Origin: Dictyoglomaceae bacterium
GTDB taxonomy: Bacteria; Dictyoglomota; Dictyoglomia; Dictyoglomales; Dictyoglomaceae
Length of the DNA stretch: 7,730 nt
NCBI GenBank assembly: GCA_028276205.1
Contig: JAPYWU010000064.1
Span: 1-7,730, forward strand
Direction: 5' to 3'
Shown piece by piece: positions 1 to 6,178 of this stretch (position 1 is the stretch's first letter; each line of letters opens with the position of its first letter). The notes beneath the pieces are model-generated. The model worked only from the letters and a program-made list of their open reading frames with translations, had not been told where the DNA came from and ran no database searches. The translations under genes and the position numbers were made by a program.

Positions 1-443
1 AAATGGTTGAAAAGGGAGAGTTCTTAGAATGGGCAGTTGTGCATGGATATCTATATGGAACTCCAAAAAGGATAATAGAAGAGTTGGTAAATAAAGGAAT
101 TGATGTCATATTAAAAATTGATGTACAGGGTGGAATAAATGTAAAAAAGATTTATGATAAGGCTATATTAATCTTTATCTTACCACCTGATTTTGAAGAA
201 TTAAAAAGAAGACTTATAAGCAGGGAAACAGAGGATTTAAGAGATTTAGAAATCCGTCTTAAAAATGCCCCTCTTGAAATTTCTAAAATTTCTTATTATG
301 ATTATGCTGTTATAAATGATAATCTGGAAGATGCGGTTGATAGAGTAAAGAGTATCATAATAGCAGAAAGGCATAAACTTTGTCGGGAGAAAGTTGAATA
401 TTTCTTAAAACTATTTGGAGGTGAATTTAATGAAAGAACTTAA
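1..443 (+). CDS. gmk: Guanylate kinase, 5'-truncated by the window edge
   Basis: Guanylate kinase phosphorylates GMP to GDP with ATP in the cytoplasm. The reading frame is open from the first base (whole codons from base 3) to TAA at 441-443, giving about 146 C-terminal residues. Compared with the usual ~200-residue enzyme, roughly the first 65 residues, including the P-loop, lie upstream. The ATG at 3-5 is therefore most likely an internal Met, not the start. Family signatures visible are GEFLEWA followed by YGTPK (GMP-binding region, residues 5-22 of this fragment), KIDVQGG (38-44), FILPP (58-62), the lid-like RLISRETED (70-79), and YDYAVINDNLEDA (99-111), matching the family's YDYVVxNDxxxxA. 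The 3' end overlaps rpoZ by 14 bases, and the rpoZ ribosome binding site lies inside this gene. Identification is secure; nothing looks damaged in the visible part. Confidence 0.95.
   Translation, partial: MVEKGEFLEWAVVHGYLYGTPKRIIEELVNKGIDVILKIDVQGGINVKKIYDKAILIFILPPDFEELKRRLISRETEDLRDLEIRLKNAPLEISKISYYDYAVINDNLEDAVDRVKSIIIAERHKLCREKVEYFLKLFGGEFNERT
417..423 (+). promoter_or_regulatory. Ribosome binding site of rpoZ
   Basis: GGAGGTG lies six bases before the ATG at 430 and inside the end of gmk. It matches the 16S anti-Shine-Dalgarno well. It decides the rpoZ start in favour of ATG 430 over the in-frame TTG at 415, which would overlap the site itself. Confidence 0.8.
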
Positions 444-633
444 TATTGATGAGCTTTTAGAGAAAATCCCAAATAAATATGTATTGACAGTAACAGTTTC
501 AAAAAGAGCAAGACAAATTTTTGAAGAGCTAAAGTTCTTAAAGACTGTAGCTAAGGATCCACTAATTCTTGCTATGGAAGAGGTAGTTAAAGGAAAGATT
601 ACCTTTAAAGAGGAAGAAGAGGGCGAAGTATAA
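430..633 (+). CDS. rpoZ: DNA-directed RNA polymerase omega subunit
   Basis: Omega is the small subunit that wraps the beta' C-terminus and helps assemble RNA polymerase. The predicted protein has 67 residues, a normal size for short omegas. It shows the family pattern: NKYVLTVTVSKRARQI (residues 15-30, family NxYxLvxvvakRArql), then DPLILAMEEVVKGKI (43-57, family KPlxxAleEIaxGkI), and an acidic tail of Glu residues. The ATG at 430 is chosen because GGAGGTG sits six bases before it. A TTG at 415 would add five residues but has no site of its own. The gene overlaps gmk by 14 bases, the classical gmk-rpoZ pairing, and is followed after about nine bases by priA. In Firmicutes clusters coaBC usually lies in this interval, and here it does not. 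Confidence 0.93.
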   Translation: MKELNIDELLEKIPNKYVLTVTVSKRARQIFEELKFLKTVAKDPLILAMEEVVKGKITFKEEEEGEV

Positions 634-636
634 GAG
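632..636 (+). promoter_or_regulatory. Weak ribosome binding site of priA
   Basis: AAGAG overlaps the rpoZ stop codon and lies six bases before GTG at 643. The adjacent TTG at 640 would leave only three bases, so GTG 643 is preferred. The match is short, so initiation may depend partly on coupling with rpoZ translation. Confidence 0.4.
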
Positions 637-642
637 TTTTTG

Positions 643-2757
643 GTGAAGATAGCAAAAGTAATTCTTTTTGAAACCTATATTCCAGGTAGAGATTTTTTAT
701 ATTATTCAATTCCAGATGAATTTTCATATATTGAAATAGGTAGTCCTGTTATTGTTCCTCTTAAAAAATCTAAAAAAATTGGTTACATTTGGGATATATT
801 AGAAGCAACTAGCATAGAATATAATCTTCAGCCAATACATACTCAGCTTACAGAGATACCGCCTCTTGGAACACCGCTTATTAAATTAGTTAATTGGGTA
901 AGTGATTACTATGGGAATTCTCTATATAGGACTGCAAATTATATATTTCCAACAGGAATTGAATTGGAGATCAAAAGATATTTAACAGCAAAGGACGTGG
1001 CTGTAGATATGACAAAAAAGCAAGAAAAAGTTTTTATAAGTCTTTTTGAGGAAAAAACCTTGGAAGAACTAAAAAAAGAAATAGGAAAGGTTTCTGAATC
1101 TGTTATAAGAGAGCTTATTAAAAAAGGAGCCATAGAAGAGAGATATGAGATTATAGTAAAGGAGAAAACACCAAGGAAAACTGTTTTTCAAAGTGAAAAG
1201 ATCAGTGATAGTTGGGGGAGTTTTGAAATAGATTTGGAAAATATACTTAAAGTTTTTAATAAACCTCTTTTGCTCTTTGTTGAATCTCAAGAAAAAAGGT
1301 GGAGAATATATTTTGAGTTATTAAAATATTTTTATCAGAAAGGAAAAAGTATTCTTTTTTTATTCCCAACTATAAAGACTTTACTTAAATTTGGTGAATT
1401 TTTATCAGGTTTAGTTCCAGTCCCATTTTACTTTTATCATGGACTTTTAACAGAAGCTCAAGCATATAAAGTATATAAAATTGCTGGAACTGAAAGGACT
1501 ATTATTCTTAGTACAACTAAAGGACTTTTTTTACCCTTTAATAATCTTGGAATAATTATTGTAGAACAAGAGGAGAATGAGTTCTATGATATGAGGGAGA
1601 AAGAACCCAAGTATGATGGTGTTAAAGTAGCCATAAAAAGGGCAGAGTTTGAAGGAATTCCTATCATATTAGGGTCTAGTTCTCCCTCTATAGGGGATTT
1701 TCATCAGGCTATTTCTAAAAAAATGTTTAATTTTGTCAGAATTCCCGATTTGATTAGGAAAAAAATTACAATAATAGATTTAAGAAAAATTAAAAATGAA
1801 GATTTTTTTGATAGCTATTCCTTAAAAAGGATAAATGATATGGTGAGGATAAAGAAGAAGGTTCTGATATTGTTAAATCGTTTGGGCTTTTCCACATATA
1901 TTCAATGCGTGGATTGTGGATATATTTTTATGTGTCCTCATTGTAGATCACCATTAGTTTTTCATCAAGATGAGGATAAAGTTCTAAAATGTCATTACTG
2001 TGGTTTTACTTCTCTTCCACCTACCATATGCCCTGTATGTCAAGGATATAATTTTATTTTTGGGGGTATTGGTACTGAAAAACTTGAAAGATATTTAGTT
2101 AAAACTTTTAAGAAATTTAAGGTTCTAAGAATAGATAGTGAGATAGAGCTTCAGGATGAATCCTTAATAAAAGAAGCTGATATTATTGTAGGTACGAAAA
2201 TGATAGAACCCTGGTTAGATCTTGAAGATGCAGGGATTCTTATAGTTTATAATTTGGATAATTTCATTCATATCCCTGATTTTTCTATGCCAGAAAAGAC
2301 TTTTAATATGTTGAATAGAATTAAATCCTTCTTTAAAGGAGAAGAAATCATATTAAGAACTTATTCTCCTTCCCATTATGTGGTAAAAGCTATAAAGAGC
2401 AATTCTTATGGTACCTTTTTAAATTATGAGCTGAAATTAAGAAAATCGCTTTTTTATCCTCCCTTTTCTCTTCTACATCAGATTATAGTAGAAGGATCTG
2501 ATGAAGAGGAAGTTGTAGATGAGGGTAAAAAGATGGTAGCTATATTAGAGGAAAAATATACTGATTTGGAGGTTTTAGGACCAGCTCCTTTCTATCCATA
2601 TCTTGTAAAGGACAAGTTTAGATATCAGATATTAATAAAAGACAAAGAAGGAATTATAGAGAGTAGAATATTAAAAAATATTTGTGAGGATAGTAAAACT
2701 CCCTTTTCTAATGTAAAATTTATAATAAATGTAGATGTGAAGGAAACTAATTTATGA
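643..2757 (+). CDS. priA: PriA (primosomal protein N') homologue with degenerate helicase motifs
   Basis: PriA recognises abandoned replication forks and reloads the replicative helicase. This 704-residue protein keeps the family length and order: N-terminal 3'-DNA-binding domain (about 1-105, with GSPVIVP and SDYYGNSL), winged helix (about 117-165), two helicase-like lobes, a zinc module, and the C-terminal domain (YPPFS at 605-609). All eight zinc cysteines are present (C422, C425, C431, C434, C450, C453, C463, C466). The catalytic motifs are not. The GxTGSGKT Walker A is replaced by VESQEKRW (213-220), DEEH by EQEE (308-311), SATPS by SSSPS (345-349), and the QVxGRAGR arginine motif by NRIKSFFKG (558-566). 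I infer a structural restart factor without ATP-driven unwinding. There is no frameshift or stop, so it appears to be maintained. The start is GTG 643, with TTG 640 as alternative. It is followed 13 bases later by def. Confidence 0.88.
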   Translation: MKIAKVILFETYIPGRDFLYYSIPDEFSYIEIGSPVIVPLKKSKKIGYIWDILEATSIEYNLQPIHTQLTEIPPLGTPLIKLVNWVSDYYGNSLYRTANYIFPTGIELEIKRYLTAKDVAVDMTKKQEKVFISLFEEKTLEELKKEIGKVSESVIRELIKKGAIEERYEIIVKEKTPRKTVFQSEKISDSWGSFEIDLENILKVFNKPLLLFVESQEKRWRIYFELLKYFYQKGKSILFLFPTIKTLLKFGEFLSGLVPVPFYFYHGLLTEAQAYKVYKIAGTERTIILSTTKGLFLPFNNLGIIIVEQEENEFYDMREKEPKYDGVKVAIKRAEFEGIPIILGSSSPSIGDFHQAISKKMFNFVRIPDLIRKKITIIDLRKIKNEDFFDSYSLKRINDMVRIKKKVLILLNRLGFSTYIQCVDCGYIFMCPHCRSPLVFHQDEDKVLKCHYCGFTSLPPTICPVCQGYNFIFGGIGTEKLERYLVKTFKKFKVLRIDSEIELQDESLIKEADIIVGTKMIEPWLDLEDAGILIVYNLDNFIHIPDFSMPEKTFNMLNRIKSFFKGEEIILRTYSPSHYVVKAIKSNSYGTFLNYELKLRKSLFYPPFSLLHQIIVEGSDEEEVVDEGKKMVAILEEKYTDLEVLGPAPFYPYLVKDKFRYQILIKDKEGIIESRILKNICEDSKTPFSNVKFIINVDVKETNL

Positions 2758-2763
2758 GGTGAT
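2756..2763 (+). promoter_or_regulatory. Ribosome binding site of def
   Basis: GAGGTGAT overlaps the priA stop codon (TGA 2755-2757) and lies seven bases before the def ATG. Terminating priA ribosomes would expose or reuse this site, favouring coupled translation. Confidence 0.75.
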
Positions 2764-2770
2764 ATAGAAA

Positions 2771-3229
2771 ATGATACTTGAAATAAGAAAGATTGGAGAT
2801 CCTGTATTAAAGCAAAAAGCTCAAAAGGTCGATAAGGTAGATTCCAAGATTAAAAGGCTTGTAGAAGATATGATTGAGACGATGAAATTTGCAAATGGAG
2901 TAGGACTTGCTGCTCCTCAAGTAGGAGAACCTCTTAGAGTTATAGTGGTGGATTATGAAAATAAACCTATTGCTTTTATTAATCCTGAAATATTGGAGGC
3001 TGAAGGAGAGACTATTGATTTAGAAGGTTGTTTAAGTGTTCCTGGTATAGAGTTAAAAATAAAAAGATATGAAAGAATTGTTTTTAAGGCACAAGATTTA
3101 AATGGAAAAGTTAAAAAATATAGAGCAAAGGGACTTTTAGCGAGGGTTATTCAACATGAAATAGATCATTTAGATGGAGTTTTAATTGTGGATAGAGGCA
3201 TAACAGAAGAGGTAGGAAACAATATATGA
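2771..3229 (+). CDS. def: Peptide deformylase
   Basis: This metalloenzyme removes the formyl group from the N-terminal methionine of nascent proteins. The 152-residue product is of usual bacterial length and carries all three family motifs: GVGLAAPQ (residues 43-50, motif I), EGCLS (85-89, motif II, with metal ligand C87), and QHEIDHLDG (128-136, motif III). In motif III H129 and H133 are metal ligands and E130 is the catalytic acid/base. The metal is probably Fe(II) or Zn, which sequence alone cannot settle. The ATG at 2771 has a good ribosome binding site seven bases upstream. The stop overlaps the fmt start as ATGA, so the enzymes that add and remove the formyl group are translationally coupled. 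Nothing looks unusual. Confidence 0.97.
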   Translation: MILEIRKIGDPVLKQKAQKVDKVDSKIKRLVEDMIETMKFANGVGLAAPQVGEPLRVIVVDYENKPIAFINPEILEAEGETIDLEGCLSVPGIELKIKRYERIVFKAQDLNGKVKKYRAKGLLARVIQHEIDHLDGVLIVDRGITEEVGNNI

Positions 3230-4167
3230 TAAGGGTAATATTTTTTGGTACTCCAATTTTTGCAAGAATTATATTAGAAAAAATATATGAGAAATTAAAT
3301 GTATTGGCAGTGGTAACTCAACCTGATAAACCACAGGGAAGAGGTAAAAAAATTATTCCATCTCCTGTTAAACTTTTTGCTATGGAGAAAAATATACCTA
3401 TCTATCAGCCAGAGAGATTAAGAAACAATTTTGAAATAGAAGAAATTATAAGAAATCTTAATCCTGAAGCCTATATAGTTGCAGCTTATGGAAAAATAAT
3501 AACAGAGAACCTTTTGCTTATACCACCTTTTGGTGGTATTAATATTCATGCTTCTTGTTTACCTAAGTATAGAGGTGCATCTCCTATTGAAAGAGCCCTA
3601 ATGAATTGTGAGGATGAGACAGGAATCTCTATTATGCAAATGGAAAAAGGATTAGATACAGGTCCAGTTTATGCAATAAAAAAGATTCCTATTCTTCCTG
3701 AGGACAACAGGGAATCATTAACTATAAAATTAGCTAATTTAGGGGCAGATTTGCTTTTAGAAGTGCTTCCTAAAATAAAAGAAGGTACTTTAAAACCTAC
3801 ACCTCAAAATGACAGTGAGGCTACTTATGCTCCTAAGATTTCTAAGGAAGAAGAGCGAATAGACTGGAACAATCATGTTAAAAGAATATGGTGTCAAATT
3901 AGAGCTTTATCACCAGAACCTGGAGCTTTTACTTTTTTTAGAGGTAAAATTCTAAAGGTTTACAAGGCAAATTATGAAATTACTAACAACTTTATAGAAT
4001 ATGAAAATGGTACTATTTCTATTATAGATAGAGATAAAGGTATTGGTATCAAAGCTAAAAATGGAATATTATATATATTGGAACTTCAGCCTGAAAATAA
4101 AAAGAAGATGACCTATAAAGAATTTTTAAATGGTTATCGTCTAAGTATAGGTGAAAAACTTGAATAA
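3226..4167 (+). CDS. fmt: Methionyl-tRNA formyltransferase
   Basis: Fmt transfers a formyl group from 10-formyl-tetrahydrofolate to Met-tRNAfMet, making the initiator tRNA for translation. The product has 313 residues, the usual size. The N-terminal transferase domain (about 1-205) shows FFGTPIFA (6-13), QPDKPQGRG (32-40), and the core NIHASCLPKYRGASPIERA (106-124). Catalytic N106 and H108 are present, and D144 lies in GLDTGPV. TYAPKISKEE (200-209) and the following IDW (212-214) mark the passage to the C-terminal tRNA-binding domain, which contains RALSPEPGAFT (226-236) and ends with the family's EFLNGYRL (299-306). The start ATG overlaps the def stop by four bases. AGGA at 3214-3217 and GAGG at 3209-3212 are possible ribosome binding sites within def. 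A 26-base gap follows before the metalloprotease gene. Confidence 0.97.
   Translation: MIRVIFFGTPIFARIILEKIYEKLNVLAVVTQPDKPQGRGKKIIPSPVKLFAMEKNIPIYQPERLRNNFEIEEIIRNLNPEAYIVAAYGKIITENLLLIPPFGGINIHASCLPKYRGASPIERALMNCEDETGISIMQMEKGLDTGPVYAIKKIPILPEDNRESLTIKLANLGADLLLEVLPKIKEGTLKPTPQNDSEATYAPKISKEEERIDWNNHVKRIWCQIRALSPEPGAFTFFRGKILKVYKANYEITNNFIEYENGTISIIDRDKGIGIKAKNGILYILELQPENKKKMTYKEFLNGYRLSIGEKLE
3520..3539 (+). repeat. Short perfect inverted repeat within fmt
   Basis: ATACCACC and GGTGGTAT flank a TTTT loop, giving an eight-base-pair stem with a four-base loop. It encodes residues of IPPFGGI just before the conserved NIHAS motif, so part of the symmetry could come from codon constraint. 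No T-run follows the stem, so it is not a terminator. Confidence 0.6.
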
Positions 4168-4178
4168 TATATTAATTT

Positions 4179-4187
4179 GGAGGTGAT
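4179..4187 (+). promoter_or_regulatory. Strong ribosome binding site of the zinc metalloprotease gene
   Basis: GGAGGTGAT lies six bases before ATG 4194 in the largest intergenic gap of the window (26 bases). It is a near-full match to the anti-Shine-Dalgarno and the best site visible here, so this gene can initiate independently of fmt. Confidence 0.8.
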
Positions 4188-4193
4188 ATATAA

Positions 4194-4883
4194 ATGTTTT
4201 TCTTCTGGGATCCCACATATATTATATTGCTACCTGCATTGTTATTGTCTATATATGCGAGCTTAAAGGTTAGATCCACATTTGCATATTATTCGGAGAT
4301 ACCTAACTCTAAGAGATTAACAGGAAGAGAAGCAGCTGAAATAATATTGAGATCTCTTGGTTTAAATGATGTGAGAATAGAGATGGTACCAGGAAGTCTT
4401 ACAGATCATTATGATCCATCATCAAAGATTTTAAGACTTTCGGAACCTGTTTATTCTTCTTATTCTGTGGCAGCAGTAGGAGTGGCTGCTCATGAAATAG
4501 GACATGCAGTTCAACATGCTACTGGCTATTATGCCCTTGCTCTTAGATCTTCTCTTGTACCAATAGCTAATTTAGGGACTAATCTTGCCTTTCCACTTTT
4601 CTTCTTAGGATTTTTATTTGGTAGTCCCAGTCTTATGAATATTGGTATATTAGCCTTCTCTTTGGCTGTACTTTTCTATATTGTTACTCTTCCTGTGGAA
4701 ATTAATGCAAGTAAAAGAGCTCGTGAGATTTTATTATCTTTAGGAATTGTTACACCCCAGGAAGCGGAGGGAGTAAAGCAAGTATTAAATGCTGCAGCTC
4801 TTACTTATCTAGCTGCTGCTTTAACTGCGTTATTGAATCTTTTACGTCTTATTTTACTTGCAAATATGAGAAACCGTGACTAA
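4194..4883 (+). CDS. YugP-type membrane zinc metallopeptidase
   Basis: The 229-residue protein matches the putative neutral zinc metallopeptidase family typified by Bacillus YugP. Evidence is HEIGH at residues 100-104 (zinc ligands H100 and H104, catalytic E101), preceded by GVAAHE. LPVEINASKRA (166-176) corresponds to the family's VEFDASxRA block, in which E169 is the likely third zinc ligand. Hydrophobic segments at about 7-24, 121-142, 147-167 and 197-223 suggest four membrane spans, with the protease motif between the first and second. The substrate is not known for the family and cannot be read from this sequence. The strong ribosome binding site and the TAATG junction with rsmB show it belongs to the operon. 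A protease of this type between fmt and rsmB also occurs in clostridial clusters as I recall them. Family assignment is solid; physiological role is unknown. Confidence 0.9.
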   Translation: MFFFWDPTYIILLPALLLSIYASLKVRSTFAYYSEIPNSKRLTGREAAEIILRSLGLNDVRIEMVPGSLTDHYDPSSKILRLSEPVYSSYSVAAVGVAAHEIGHAVQHATGYYALALRSSLVPIANLGTNLAFPLFFLGFLFGSPSLMNIGILAFSLAVLFYIVTLPVEINASKRAREILLSLGIVTPQEAEGVKQVLNAAALTYLAAALTALLNLLRLILLANMRNRD

Positions 4884-6178
4884 TGGAGGTAAGAAAAAGG
4901 TCTGCTGAAATTTTATATGAATTAGAAAAGAAGGAAGCCTATTTAAATATTCTTCTAAGGAATAGGCTTCCTTCTTATGATCTTTCTGTTAATGAAAAAC
5001 ATCTTATCACTGAGTTAGTTTATGGAGTTACAAGGTGGAGAGATACTTTGGATTTTATATGGAGAAAATATGTTAAAAAAGACAACCTTTCTTTATATGC
5101 CAAAGTTCTTTTAAGATTAGTTGTATACCATGTATATTTTATTAGAAATACTATTCTTCCTATTGTAATAAATGAAATTGTTGAGATAGCAAAAGAAAAA
5201 GCCCCCAAAGAAGTTAAATTGATAAATGCTGTTGCAAGAAGAATCATTGAAAATAGAAATAATCTTGATTTAAATTCTTTTCCTGAGTATTTAAAATATG
5301 GTATTCCTGATTTCATATTAGATGAATGGGATGATTATTTGGGTACAGCTGAAAAGATTAAAATTGCCTCTTGGAGTAATAGGCCTCAAAGGTTTTCTGT
5401 AAGGGTAAATACTTTAAAAACCAATAAAGAAGACCTGAAGAAAGAATTAATAAAAAGAAGTATTGATGTAGAAGATGGATATTTAGTTGATCAAGCCTTA
5501 ATAGTGAAAAATGGATTTTTTTTAGAAAATTTAGATCTATTTAAGGAAGGTTATTTTATTGTGCAGAGTGAGGCTTCTATGTTGCCTGCTTTAATATTAA
5601 ATCCGAAACCCGGAGAAAAAGTTATTGATCTTTGTTCGGCTCCAGGTCTTAAAAGTACTCATATGGCTGAATTAATGAAAAATGAGGGAAAAATTGTATC
5701 TGTGGACATTAATAAAAATAGGTTAAAATTGGTAAAAGAAAATGCAAAAAGGTTAGGAGTTAAAATAATAGAGACTTTAAATATAGATGCTACATCTATA
5801 CCAGAATCATTTAATGGAATTTTTGATAAAGTTCTTTTAGATGCTCCATGTACGGGTTTGGGTGTTTTGAACCATAAACCCGAAATAAAGTGGAGGTTAG
5901 CAAAAGATCAAATTTATGAGAGTTCTAAATTACAGTTAAAGCTTTTGGAAAAAGCAGGAAAATTAGTTAAAAGAGGAGGAAAAATTCTATATAGTACATG
6001 TACTCTTACTTGGAGTGAAAATGAAGGTGTGGTCTTATCTTTTCTCCAGAATAATACTAATTTTATTTTAGAAAGATTTTCCTATAGATATGAAGAGTTT
6101 AATGGGATATTTAGGGTTTTACCCTACAAATATAAAACTGATGGTTTTTTTATTAGCTTATTAAGCCGTGAGTACTAA
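4883..6178 (+). CDS. rsmB: 16S rRNA (cytosine-967-C5)-methyltransferase
   Basis: RsmB (Sun/Fmu) uses S-adenosylmethionine to methylate a cytosine of 16S rRNA. The 431-residue protein has the family layout. A NusB-like helical RNA-binding domain occupies about 1-130 (ITELVYGVTRWRDTLD, 42-57). A Rossmann methyltransferase domain follows, with RVNTLK (174-179), SAM-binding DLCSAPGLKS (249-258), VDIN (274-277), DAPCTGLG (320-327, C323), and STCT (371-374, nucleophile C373). It ends with TDGFF (419-423). The SAM loop reads SAPGLKS where AAPGGKT is usual; other residues are intact, so activity is still likely. The ATG overlaps the protease stop by one base (TAATG), with no convincing ribosome binding site upstream, which suggests re-initiation. 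The 3' end overlaps rlmN by 11 bases. A perfect 16-base inverted repeat lies near its 5' end. Confidence 0.94.
   Translation: MEVRKRSAEILYELEKKEAYLNILLRNRLPSYDLSVNEKHLITELVYGVTRWRDTLDFIWRKYVKKDNLSLYAKVLLRLVVYHVYFIRNTILPIVINEIVEIAKEKAPKEVKLINAVARRIIENRNNLDLNSFPEYLKYGIPDFILDEWDDYLGTAEKIKIASWSNRPQRFSVRVNTLKTNKEDLKKELIKRSIDVEDGYLVDQALIVKNGFFLENLDLFKEGYFIVQSEASMLPALILNPKPGEKVIDLCSAPGLKSTHMAELMKNEGKIVSVDINKNRLKLVKENAKRLGVKIIETLNIDATSIPESFNGIFDKVLLDAPCTGLGVLNHKPEIKWRLAKDQIYESSKLQLKLLEKAGKLVKRGGKILYSTCTLTWSENEGVVLSFLQNNTNFILERFSYRYEEFNGIFRVLPYKYKTDGFFISLLSREY
4928..4976 (+). repeat. Perfect 16-base inverted repeat inside rsmB
   Basis: The arms at 4928-4943 (AAGAAGGAAGCCTATT) and 4961-4976 (AATAGGCTTCCTTCTT) are exact reverse complements, separated by 17 bases. 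In mRNA they would form an uninterrupted 16-base-pair stem starting 45 bases after the rsmB start codon. The left arm is purine-rich and the right arm pyrimidine-rich. No T-run follows, so it is not a typical intrinsic terminator. It encodes part of the N-terminal NusB-like domain. Confidence 0.85.

Noticed and set aside
3..5. ATG at the window edge as the start of a short guanylate kinase
   Set aside because: It would lack the P-loop, and it aligns with an internal Met about 65 residues into the family.
415..429. Upstream TTG as start of rpoZ
   Set aside because: It would overlap the GGAGGTG ribosome binding site, which is ideally spaced for ATG 430.
484..489. TTGACA, a perfect -35 hexamer inside rpoZ
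   Set aside because: No TATAAT-like sequence lies about 17 bases downstream, and the bases encode conserved omega residues (VLTVTV).
939..1290. Two overlapping minus-strand open frames opposite priA
   Set aside because: They lie wholly antisense to a well-supported coding region, lack recognisable domains, and look like by-products of AT-rich codon use.
3466..3475. GAAGCCTAT in fmt, shared with the left arm of the rsmB inverted repeat
   Set aside because: Nine bases encoding Glu-Ala-Tyr in both genes; the match ends there and no partner arm exists in fmt.
5020..5316. 98-codon minus-strand open frame opposite rsmB
   Set aside because: It is antisense to the conserved NusB-like domain of RsmB, and its predicted product resembles no family I recognise.
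5516..5523. T8 run in rsmB as a programmed slippage site
   Set aside because: It encodes the expected Phe-Phe-Leu in frame. Several T7 and A7 runs occur across the window, as expected at this base composition.
6112..6126. TAGGGT-TTT-ACCCTA hairpin near the end of rsmB as a possible terminator
   Set aside because: The stem is only six base pairs, no T-run follows directly, it encodes the conserved FRVLP region, and rlmN starts within rsmB just downstream.
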